Below are positions 11,311 through 21,386 of a DNA stretch of 64,000 nt, one piece after another. A program made the translations under genes and the position numbers. The number at the start of each line of letters is the position of its first letter. Positions within the stretch are counted from its first letter, which is position 1. Under the pieces are notes generated by a model. The model was not told the origin of the DNA and searched no databases. It was given only the letters and a program-made list of their open reading frames with translations. This DNA comes from Stichopus chloronotus (taxonomy: Eukaryota > Echinodermata > Holothuroidea > Aspidochirotida > Stichopodidae), in contig CM037840.1 in the NCBI GenBank assembly GCA_021234535.1, positions 334,909 to 398,908 on the forward strand, given 5' to 3'.

Positions 11311-14032
11311 TTAGTTTGGTGCAACATATAAAACAACAAACAATTTTTAAAGAAGCAAAAATTAGCAGAAAATTATTGGCCCATCAAAGGAGACGGTGGG
11401 GTGGATGATTCCCCGCCCCCCCCCCCCCCGTCTCTTGGATAAATGTCTGACAATCATGTTTTTCACTTCCATCATTATTGTGATGAAAATATAGCAGTGA
11501 TTGTGAATGACAAAAAAAGATGTATTAGACTAAAAATGTGTACTTATATGTACTTATTTATATGGAAAGAAATCGGAGAAACGAAGGAAAGCAATTGCGG
11601 ACGATGTGAGCGAACTTTTGTAATCTTAATTACTTAGTTTCGGTGGAACTGTCAGATTTGTTAAAGGGACATACGATTTGTCTCGATATACTTCTAACAT
11701 CGTTAACGACTCCCTAGCATAGTGTCTTTAGTCTTCTTGTTCTTTCTTTTCCTTTGCGTAACTGCAGTTATTATGGCATTAAACATTGCGGTTGTTGAGT
11801 GCCGGTGTATTTAAGTGCCAAATGCGCGCAGCTGTCGTGACTTTGGAGGTCAAATCAAGAGCTATAGTTAGGATTACAAGGTGAGATCACAAAGCACAAA
11901 GTTTAAATTTAAAAGGTAGGCTACTTCACGCTGACATATTTATATTAATAAATGCTGTGTGTATGATAAAATCACAAACAGAACTATTTTGATTATTGTC
12001 AAAATGGCCTTGCTTTTAATGTAATATATTGTTGTAAGTGGTGAGGGTTACCATACATCGATGCTTCACTCAGAGTTCATATAGTTCAGTTTGGCTTATG
12101 ATATCAGGCCAGTAGGCAGCTCTGTCAGTTGGGGGGTCGATGTTACCACAAGTGGAACATTTTACCATACAATTATGGCCAACAAATTAAAACTCGTTAT
12201 ATATTTTGCTACGGTAGGCTTACTATCATAGGTTAAGAGGAACTCCAGACCTTGTGATGGGAGGGGGAGGGAGGGGGGTCGTCCGAACTCCCTTGATACG
12301 GAGCTGGATATTCTGCAAAACGAAACGGAATAATCTAGTCATGAAACTTGTATTTGCGGGTATTGATGTTTTGTGATTTAGTCTTCTCAATGCACAATGA
12401 ACGGAAAAAGATTGAATTTACACTTGTTTCGTTCTGTTTCGCAAAATACCTTTAGCATGGCTGGGTATTGATGTTCTGCAAAACAAAGAGAATTGAGATA
12501 TTTCTCTGAAAATCAAAATAAAGATTTACACAAAAATCTTTACTGTTGGCCCTCGAGAGTCGTTAAATGCCTAGACTTCCCTCGATTTCATGTTCGCCAG
12601 AGAAAGTGCACGCATTTATACGTAAGGTTTATAAAGTTTACATCTGTTGCAATTTTTTGCCCTCCTCGTCGTTTTTATTGGTCGGGATCCTATATGTTTG
12701 CCCCCCCCCCAACATTTTCTTTGGTGGCGCAATTTTCCCCGGCCCGCCTCCCCACGATCGATCCTCTGGTATAATAAATCAGAAACGTTTTCGCCACGCT
12801 ATAGTTAGGACGCCCAATAAATTTCTTTGTTTTAGTTATCATTCCCCAGACGTCATTGCGGGCAATAAAAACATACGAAATGGGTTGCGCAAGCCCTGTT
12901 ACTTGGACAGATTTGGCACTAATTATGGGATTGGTTGATTCATGGGTGGCAACGATTTGCATACAGCCTATATGATTCTGATTGGTCAACGTCATCATCT
13001 ATCCCGAGATCCTTAGCGGTTCGACGTGGTTGCTAAGCGTCGTTAACCACGAGACCGACACTGTCAATCGACGTGTAGTTCAAGTGTCAACATATCTTTG
13101 TAACGATGTAGGCTTGTGTCACCGATTGTACCGTCTCCGTTCCTTGCTCTTCCCTGTCATCTTCATCGTAGATTTTATCACCATTCAATCATCGTTGTGA
13201 AATGACCCTCATTTATTTATGTGTGCCAGTCAAATCATAAAGTAAATGAAACTCTGATCGTAAAATCAAATCGGATCTTTCTCTCTGATGGACTTTTTAT
13301 TCTGTTTTGACGTCTCTCTCTCTACTGTAACGTCTAGGATATTCGCTGCAGGGTCAGTCACACCACGCCTGTAGCCAACCCCCCCCCCCCCTAAAGTCAG
13401 CACTATAACATAACAATAGATGTACGTACTATTTGGTTGCGTTGGGTGTAATTTTTTCCGGGATGGGAAGTTTACAGTTTACTAAGAAGAAGATTTATGT
13501 CATGAATGATATAAGGTTAAGCTACAGTTCTGGGCAAGATATTTTACCACGCACTAACCTGGTACATCGATGTTGTTGGTATCGTCGTAATTTGCGAGCA
13601 ATATCAGATTTACCAGAATGCGCACTTGTGTGCACAAATGCTGTCAATTTAAAAAAAAAAATGTATAAGGCTTTAGCTAATCTTACTTTTCCATTTTTGG
13701 ATGTATCTCACAGGTAAATCATTTCAGTTCCGTTTGTAGGAACAGATAAATGAACTTCAAAGGGATTACGTGGAACAATGAGACAAAGCAATTGTCAGAA
13801 TAGAAAGATGAGACTATATATCCTTGTCAGTCACATTTATCAGAAGAGGCACCATCCTGAATAGTTTCAGTTTTCTGTGATGCATGACTAAATTCTGACA
13901 AAGTTATAAATTAAAATTATAAAAATATAAATAAAGTCATTAAGTACTACTTGAATATTGAGAGGATCATATCAGTTTAAAATGATTTAAAACTTAAAAG
14001 TCATCAACATGAGCGTCGAGTATAGTTTAAAA

Positions 14033-14965
14033 GTGATGGAGGGAAGGCTTGGCATCGAGCAATCATAATATGGTTTGAAAAATGCAGGTAGGAAAATGAT
14101 GCTGGGGTGGCGTTCCGTTTGGAGTGACATTCCACTATCCTGTTGATAATTGTAATGGACGTCACAGAGCTTCCACGATCTTCATGATGTTTTCTGGTTA
14201 CCACATATTTTAGTTTTAGTTCACAAACTTGGAGGGGGGGGGGGATTGTGTTAGCGTCCCCTTGCTCATTCCCCTCTCTCGTTGGTCCCATGCTAATCGT
14301 TACTTATGTCATACATTCCCTACTACAAGTACACTTGAAATGACACGGGAAACTGTCAAAGGATCAAAATAAGGTAGGTGATATTTCACTCTGTCATTAG
14401 ATCTACATGTTTGACTTCGATGGAATCGTAATATTTGTAATTGTAATGATGTGAGTGATTGAGTCTGTTAGTATGTATTTGAGTACTGTATAACAAAAAA
14501 AAAAGGTTGTCAACTTGAAACGTGAAACATTGCAGGAGGGTTCCGAGGTAAGTGATGTGGCGTTGGCTTGATCGATTACGTCATAAATCAAAGGTCATAG
14601 GTATGAAAAAAAAATAACACACACACACACAAATTTATAAGTTTGTCGCTCTTGTGTTCATGTTCGAAGGATATAGAAATAGTATGTACAGGGTATGTAA
14701 AATAGACAACACAGAGACGTTTAAAACGAAAATGAAATCAAAAGGTCACGAAGCCAAAGATCAAATCGGTAAACCTCGTGATAAAGTGGGTCACAATCTC
14801 ACCCTAGTGTCTTATGATGACGTTTAGCTTCCGGCTCTTTGATTCCACTCACAAGATGTCACATCATCAAAAGAGAAGAAGTACACGAAAAAAGTAACAC
14901 AAGAGAAAATAAAATACAAAAGATAGTGATGAAAATTGTCTGACTCAGTGACTCGATGGACAAAA
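14033..14965 (+). repeat. ~930-bp dispersed repeat, copy 2 of 3
   Basis: Homologous to 6920-7860 and 30738-31712. It contains a G-run near 14236, a CA microsatellite near 14616-14630 and the AAAGGTCATAGG word. Confidence 0.75.
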
Positions 14966-15432
14966 GGTCATTGGAATTGTTTGTACAAATAATTGAATGA
15001 ATAGAACACCCCTTCCCCTGTAGTCTAACAAGTTACAGTATCACCGAAACGTATGTCGCTTAATAAGATTCACAACAATTTATGATTGCCTGCTGATTTT
15101 TTTTGTTTTTGTTTTAGGCCTAAATTAATCGTTGTCTCTTTATTTGCTATAAATCTGATGACTGCATCTACTCTTAGCAATGGTGGCCGCAATCAAGGAC
15201 TTTCCCTTAACAAAACAGATGTATACTTTATTTGCATAATTTATATTGAATGACGTCGAAAAAAAATAACATTATAGTTCAAATGTGAATGGAGAGTGAT
15301 TAACCTAGTCAGAGTTATAACCTCAGCAAGTTATTGTATACAGATACAGCAAGTTATTGTATCTCTCCCTGACTATACAATGCGGTTCTTACTGAGTAAT
15401 GGTCATTTTTTCTTTTTCTTATCATATAAACT

Positions 15433-16404
15433 GTACCGAAAAGGAGAATTGACTGCAAATATTGACATCTTCACAATACTTATTCATTAAATTGAAGAAA
15501 TTATAGGCATTTGAACAATTTCATGTAAAACGACTAATTCTGTCTTTCTGAAGGGAAAATTTCGGTTAAGTAATTGGAAACTGATGTCTGGCTTTCAATG
15601 GTGAACTTGTTGGTACCAGTCATAACTAGCTGGAACCACTGAGTTATCAATTTCCAGTTGCTGGACTGGAGATTTCTCAGTAGACTGATAGGTTTTTGTA
15701 TTGTTATTTCTCAATTTAAAGCCAATAAGTAAAGTAAGAAAATAAGCAGAGGTATAATATGATAACCTCTATGATCGAACACACACATGTAGAAGAGTGC
15801 TTACATAATGGAATGCACTTGGAGAAGAACACCCGATGATAGATACTGTGAAATTCAATACATTCACCATATGGAAGGGTATGTTTCCCTTTACAGCACA
15901 ATTAATACAAATTAATAAAAGCAAAAATATTTTCTTAGAATGTTCTAATCTTTCAATGTAACTCGTAAGTTCCAATGTATACACGACCTTACCATGCAGT
16001 ATTCATTTACTTCGATTTATTCTTGATGGTAGAAAAATTATATTTCTTCAATTATAAAGGTACTCTGGAGCGTGATTAAATATAACAATGGCAAAAACAA
16101 AACAACACAAATAAGACGAGACAGTGAATATTCATTGAAAAGTTATTTGTCATTTTCCTCCTTAAATGATCCATCCGTAAGCTACCAAAGCCTACGTCAC
16201 TGTAATATTGTACTCATACATCTTTCCTGAGGTATACGTTGCTATTAAAAGCTTCTCAGATCCGTCCACCTCTATAGTGGTCAAGCAATTAGCATCTTCA
16301 TCTACTTTTCTCGTTGTTAATAAGTGTCGACTATCTTGGCTGTAATGAACTAGGGTGCGTCGTCCGTCTGGTAAGTTTTCTTTCCATAACATGTAGATGA
16401 AGTC
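15433..16404 (+). repeat. Near-identical tract shared with 32519-33490
   Basis: The two 972-base tracts align without gaps. Two substitutions were counted by eye, while sequence on either side is clearly diverged. The tract covers the 3' flank, the 3' UTR and the last ~70 codons of the TRIM gene. Confidence 0.85.
16016..16021 (-). terminator. Polyadenylation signal AATAAA of TRIM copy A
   Basis: AATAAA on the minus strand, about 170 bases after the TRIM stop codon. The equivalent hexamer in copy B is at 33102-33107. Confidence 0.5.
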
Positions 16405-18393
16405 GTTCTTGTCTATACACACCCTCCATGGTCCCATGTTACTACCAGCAAGATCTGGCAGTTTGTTGAATTCATATATCAACTTACTCTCAGATCCCTC
16501 CATGGTGACTGCAAAGGCTCTCTTACAGTCATAGTCGCAGACTAGAAGTGTACCTGTACCATGTACAGTGATATCGGTCACACTTTTGATTGCATTGGGT
16601 AGTTTTATGTTGCCAATATAATTCAGCTGATCATCGAATACGCACACAAATCTGCTGTTAGTACCAACAATTATATGATTGGTAACAGGATCGTTAGCCG
16701 CGCAGAATACACGGCGATCAGCTGACCATTCAGGAGTGACGTCACTAATGTACTTCCTATTATATGAACCATCACGAACGTTATAAATACCGATTTCATC
16801 ACGTTGACAAACTGTTGCAACTCTGAAGTCGGATAAAACACAGCAGAAACGTTGTTTTAATTCAAAATCTCCTCTTTCATTCTTGATTTGATCCTGTCGT
16901 TGTAGTTTTCTTTTTCTGTTTATGACAGTGATGTGTGAGTCCCTCAATAGCTTACTACCAGAGATGACGATGTTACCATTCCCGCTACTCGCTATTCCAT
17001 TGATCCTCCAACCCATAGCTTTTAATTCCTCCACATAAACAACAGATTGTTCCTTTTCACTTATCGTGACATCACTAACAACTAGCTTAGGCATGTCTTC
17101 GATATAAATATCTGACAAAGAGTCCAATTGTGGATATTCCTTCTTCATTTCTTCTATCAGAGGTTCACATGCTGCTCTTATATCAGGGATACACTGGACC
17201 TGTGCCCACTCGTCCTTGGCTGCAAGAATAGATGAAGCAATTGCTCTGGTGTTCTCGTACCTTTCAATAATCTGGTCGCAATAGTCTGATATTTTCGCCA
17301 CTTCTTTTGTATGCTCCTCTGTGAGAAGGTCTTTTGACTCTGTTACAGTCTTCAAATAAATATCTAATCTTTCTAGTTTACGTTCAAGCTCTTTTTCATC
17401 TTTTTCACAATTGTCTTTAAAAAGTTGGAGTTCATCGTTGTATTTTCTTTCGGTAGCTGATCTAATATCATCATACTTTTTATTCAATATGTAGATTTCT
17501 TTTTCATACTTCAGATTTGTTTGTCTTTCCTCATTTTTCCTTCTGTTCTCTATGTCTGCTAAGCCTTGCTCTTTTTCATGTTTGCGTTCTTCAAGTTTCT
17601 GCTTGATTTTGTTGACTTGCTCTTTGTGCTGATTGATCAATTTATCTGTCTGTTTGGCGACGTTTCCATTTAATTTTTGTTTGGTTGCTTCAACCTTCCT
17701 CGGTAACTCGTATAATTTACTCTCAAGTTCTTCTAGTTCTGCAATTTTCGATTCCAACAATTCTCTTTCGATTTGTGCTAATTCAATGACGTCATGAAGG
17801 TCATGACCTTTATGTTTACCGTAAGTACAAATCATACAAATCGGTTCATTTGTACAAGTACTGCAGCATAATTTGGCGTTCTCCTCTGAATGTGTCCGAC
17901 ATCTTGGATCCTCTGTTAGTGTTGCCAACTTGTCCAATGTTATGTTCCTATCGTCAACTTTATCCAGTTTTAGAGTACGAGGTTTATGATCGGTAAACAT
18001 TTTACTGCTGATGTGAACATTGTAACATTGTTCGCATAAGAAATCTTTGCACTTGAAGCAATATGCCGAAGCATTTTTGTTCTTGGAACAACTCACGCAT
18101 TCCTTTAACTCATCATTTGCAAACGCTTTTTGCAGTTGAAGAAACTCAACAACATTTTTCATGTGAAAATCAGTCTTAAACCCATCAATTCCATTGCTTG
18201 GTATCGTACATTGCTTTCTACACATGAGACATTCAATCGTTCCATCAAGACTTGCGTCTACCACTGATAGCAGGCATTCGCTACAGTACCGATGGAGACA
18301 TGGTAAAGATTTTGGATCTTGGAATATTTCCAAGCAAACGCAACAGAGAAAGAAGTTCTCCTCTAAGTCCTTCAGGGGAGTTGATGAAGCCAT
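16192..18393 (-). CDS. TRIM-type RING/B-box/coiled-coil/beta-propeller protein (probable E3 ubiquitin ligase)
   Basis: An intact single-exon frame of 733 codons. Residues 17-58 form a C3HC4 RING (C17, C20, C32, H34, C37, C40, C55, C58). B-box 1 covers about 97-140 and B-box 2 about 165-203. A long Glu/Lys-rich coiled coil runs about 205-400. The rest (~450-733) has repeated blade-like segments such as GTLLVCDYDCKRAFAV, as in NHL-like propellers of invertebrate TRIM2/3/56-type proteins. The family transfers ubiquitin through RING-bound E2, and many members act in innate immunity or RNA control; the substrate is unknown. The start at MASSTPLKDL is chosen because homology with copy B begins there and the context (aca-ATG-G) is good; an in-frame ATG 26 codons upstream is unsupported. 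The RING has lost both usual prolines (CCVC for CPVC, CLMC for CPMC), with zinc ligands kept. Confidence 0.9.
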   Translation of the reverse strand: MASSTPLKDLEENFFLCCVCLEIFQDPKSLPCLHRYCSECLLSVVDASLDGTIECLMCRKQCTIPSNGIDGFKTDFHMKNVVEFLQLQKAFANDELKECVSCSKNKNASAYCFKCKDFLCEQCYNVHISSKMFTDHKPRTLKLDKVDDRNITLDKLATLTEDPRCRTHSEENAKLCCSTCTNEPICMICTYGKHKGHDLHDVIELAQIERELLESKIAELEELESKLYELPRKVEATKQKLNGNVAKQTDKLINQHKEQVNKIKQKLEERKHEKEQGLADIENRRKNEERQTNLKYEKEIYILNKKYDDIRSATERKYNDELQLFKDNCEKDEKELERKLERLDIYLKTVTESKDLLTEEHTKEVAKISDYCDQIIERYENTRAIASSILAAKDEWAQVQCIPDIRAACEPLIEEMKKEYPQLDSLSDIYIEDMPKLVVSDVTISEKEQSVVYVEELKAMGWRINGIASSGNGNIVISGSKLLRDSHITVINRKRKLQRQDQIKNERGDFELKQRFCCVLSDFRVATVCQRDEIGIYNVRDGSYNRKYISDVTPEWSADRRVFCAANDPVTNHIIVGTNSRFVCVFDDQLNYIGNIKLPNAIKSVTDITVHGTGTLLVCDYDCKRAFAVTMEGSESKLIYEFNKLPDLAGSNMGPWRVCIDKNDFIYMLWKENLPDGRRTLVHYSQDSRHLLTTRKVDEDANCLTTIEVDGSEKLLIATYTSGKMYEYNITVT

Positions 18394-18425
18394 TGTAAAG
18401 AATATGTGATTTGTCAGCAATTTAT

Positions 18426-18486
18426 CTGCAAGCATACAGAGTAGATTCATATTAAAGTTAACACCCACCATGAACAGAGTACTTAC
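18426..18486 (-). other. Possible 61-nt 5'-UTR intron of TRIM copy A
   Basis: GTAAGT at 18486-18481 and tatgcttgcag ending at 18426 would remove 61 bases just before the start codon, including the unsupported upstream ATG. The intron would be very short. Copy B has unrelated sequence here. Confidence 0.25.
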
Positions 18487-18597
18487 GAAAGTATCTTTAC
18501 GATTGCGTTAAGATCGTTAGTACATGAGTACCCGGTCACTTGAAATCTTACAGGCTCTCTGTCTATTAAATTGCTTATTATATATTATATCCATACA

Positions 18598-18716
18598 TCA
18601 TCATCATCATCATCTTCATCCTCCTCCTCCTCCTCATCATCATCACCATCACCACCAATATCATCGTCATCATCATCATTATCATCATTATCATCATTAT
18701 CATCATTATTATTATT

Positions 18717-18766
<50 letters not shown>

Positions 18767-18775
18767 TTTTATCAT
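18598..18775 (+). repeat. (CAT)n / (TCC)n trinucleotide microsatellite
   Basis: Nearly pure ATC/CAT triplets with a CTC block near 18620. Poly-His, poly-Ser, poly-Met and poly-Asp frames on both strands are by-products. Confidence 0.95.
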
Positions 18776-18814
18776 CATAGTGCTTTATCTCATACCTATA
18801 CGTAGCATACCTGG

Positions 18815-20160
18815 AGGAGATATTGCACTCACTTGAGCTGTTAAAGTCGCCAAAAATGACTCTTAAATGGTAGCCCACCTTACTTCCACTGTAGTATTCA
18901 ACCGAAACTTGGTGGGTCAGTAGTCCTTATGTGGGGTATGGTATGCAAATGACATAGATCGGGATTACCCACTGGGGTTAGAGGGTGAGAGGAGGTGTCC
19001 AAATAAGTGAGTATGTAAAACAGAAGTGTTTCACGGTCTACTCCTAGACGGTAAGTCGGATGAACCTCAAGCTTGGTGAGTAGGTGTCCAGGTATGAGGT
19101 GTAGAGTCCGCCCGAACGACGACGCCATAGGTCAAGGTCAAAGGTCACGGTAACAATTACACTTAATGCAGTGAGTTACCCACCCACTCCTAGTGCATGG
19201 AGTCAACATGACCTCTACATCTTTACCTTTTTCATGAATGTAATACCTTATTTCAAACTAAGCAACCATGTTTGGGCTGAGTGATCATGTCTGGTAGCAA
19301 CGATGTAATTTTCCATGCGTTAGTGCCTTAACTCACCGAGTATACTTTTAGAGTTTAGCACATGCCTACTACACAGTTGTACAGGAACTCGAGTTGTTTA
19401 CATATTGTAAAGATAATAGGGAGCTTTAGATTTCACTACGTACGTGTAGACCTGCGATGCGGCAGTTAACCGGACAGCTTATGTCGTAGCGCCAACTTGT
19501 CGTCCTGCTAAATATGTGCTTTAGATTTGTACAACGGAGAAAAAGTTAGTCATCTGTCCAGTCACATGATGATACACGTATACACGATTATTCTTTGTAC
19601 AAGCACAGCTGTCAATTATGACGTCATATTTTACTCTAGGTTGTCGTCTGCAGCAGAACGTGAAAGATCGAAACACCCGGTGTAGAATTTCAGGCAAAAC
19701 GAGTGGGTGAAGTAGTGCCTTGCTCGGAACATTGAACGTGACGTCATTACGTCGTAGTTTTGTCCCCGTCGTGAAATCTAAAGCTGGTTAATACTGAAGC
19801 ACGCATAACGCGCTTTTCAGGGCATTCAAAACATTCAGAGTGACGGCGAATCTGCAGAATACTTTGACGTGCATACATTTCTAAGCAAACTTTTTACGCA
19901 CACTCGATTTCTACCCACATGTGTACGCACATACAGGCCGTTCGACGCATATGCGTTTTATACTTCAGTACTGTCATTCACTGAGCTAAGAAACTTGACT
20001 ATCCAGCACTTTTATCCACAACGGGCGTTGTGAATCACTAATGAAAATAATGTACAGCTGATCCTACTGCGGAAGTAGATGAAATGATGTATGAATGACC
20101 ATGCAAAACGATATGGATGAGATTTGAGACTCCGTGGATTGCCTACTTGTTTCTATTGGT
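18815..20160 (+). repeat. Dispersed repeat with AGGTCA words (boundaries uncertain)
   Basis: The left end (gagatattgcactcactt) resembles 36426-36444, and the right end (actccgtggattgcc) is shared with about 37460-37475, so both stretches may belong to one family. The interior contains AGGTCAAGGTCAAAGGTCA at 19129-19147. The middles of the two copies are not similar. No gene was recognised. Confidence 0.4.
19129..19147 (+). promoter_or_regulatory. Three tandem nuclear-receptor half-sites (DR0 + DR1)
   Basis: AGGTCA at 19129-19134, 19135-19140 and 19142-19147. TCAAGGTCA is the extended monomer site of ERR/FTZ-F1-type receptors, and AGGTCAAAGGTCA is a DR1. It lies ~740 bp upstream of the TRIM start but inside a repeat, so function is uncertain. 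Confidence 0.35.
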
Positions 20161-20376
20161 GGCTGATTACTAAACCTGAACTATGGTTTAACATTGAAGG
20201 TGGGATGGTGCGTGGATGTTAGGGGTGTTAGGGTGTCGTTTGGAAGATACACAGTGGCGTTAGTGGATGGGACACCCCAGGCACCAGCCCATTTTTGGGA
20301 CCGGGCGCCTCAGGACTTCTAGGCTGTGGACATTCTTGAAGCATTCCTAGCTAGCGTGTAAGTCTTTAGGACCACC

Positions 20377-20408
<32 letters not shown>

Positions 20409-20743
20409 CGACAGTTGCATCTACGCCACGTTGCCGGCCTCTGCATGCACAGCTGTCAAATAAAAAAAAAAATAAATGTGCATCCAACCTTGCTTGCAGA
20501 ATATATCAAGCAAACACTGGTCAAACTTACACTTACATTACAACTACTCACATGTTCAAGATGAAAGTCAAATATGAGCTTAAGATAAAGAGGAAGAATC
20601 TTGGACCCATAATTAGTTGATACGGCTCGACCTGGTAATAGTAATTATGTGTCTTAACAAGCAAATTAAATTCATTTATTTCCTACCGATTCACTGCATT
20701 GAGACAATGTTATTATTATTAGTGCTATCTGATGCCGTTGCTT
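20161..20743. other. Intergenic, no gene seen
   Basis: Contains a C-run followed by a CA stretch near 20379-20408 and a short A-run near 20462. No exon recognised. Confidence 0.4.
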
Positions 20744-21386
20744 GTGGCAAGCCCAATGCCCAACAATTGAAAACACTTGGATTATCGGTTAATAGATCAG
20801 GTTTAACAACCGATAACCCGGGTTTAACGATACAAAATGCTCGGTAATTCGATAATTTTGTTTCAGTTGGTAAACCGGGTTTATCAATTCGATAAACTTG
20901 GATTTTTGAGCATTTTCGTTGACAAACCTGGTTTTCCGACTGATAAACGTTGTTTATCGACTAATAAACTTAGTTTATCGATTTGATAAACCAGGTTGAT
21001 CACTTTGTGGGTCATAAACTTGGCTTATCAAATTGATGAACCTGGTCTATTGAATTGATAAAACAGGTTTATAAAAACAACTTGGCTTATTGGTTGATAA
21101 AATTGGTTAAGCACCCTACCCATGAATCTGGTCTCTGAAATTACTGGGCATTTGTCTTGCCATACACCTATGAAGTGAAACCAGGGTTGTCAATCGATAA
21201 ACCAGGTTTTCGAATCATTTAGCAATGTATGTCGATAAACCTGGGTTTTTGACTAATAAACCTGCAATGTAGGCCGATAAAAAGGGTTCTCGATTTGATA
21301 AATCAGATTTATCAAACAAAAACAAAAACTTGGTTCACCGATTGATAAACTTGGTTTATCGAATTACTGGGCATTTGGCTTGCCAC
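20744..21386. mobile_element. Probable MITE with 27-bp inverted ends and palindromic internal repeats
   Basis: The left end GTGGCAAGCCCAATGCCCA and the right end TGGGCATTTGGCTTGCCAC are inverted copies, with similarity continuing inward into AATT. The interior is packed with a near-palindromic word, GATAAACC(T)GGTTTATC, in many degraded forms. A further right-end-like sequence at 21138-21163 suggests two nested or adjoining elements. No transposase frame is present, and no clear target-site duplication was found. Confidence 0.65.

Larger units (their letters stand above)
8955..18393 (+). repeat. Segmental duplication, copy A
   Basis: Direct homology with 25845-35454, in the same order and orientation, at an offset of about 16.9-17.1 kb. 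Collinear blocks are 8955-10875, 11310-11870, 11858-12845, 12878-13320, 13724-15270 and 15433-18393. They are interrupted by copy-specific segments, including 10875-11310 here. Homology stops at the TRIM start codon on the right and at the minisatellite on the left. Apart from the TRIM gene, no coding sequence was recognised. Confidence 0.85.

Noticed and set aside
15716..15984. 61- and 71-codon frames identical to those at 32802-33070
   Set aside because: Identity is at the DNA level across the whole conversion tract, and the frames lie in the TRIM 3' flank. No coding signature was seen.
18524..18878. Poly-His, poly-Ser, poly-Met and poly-Asp frames
   Set aside because: They are by-products of the CAT/ATC microsatellite on both strands.
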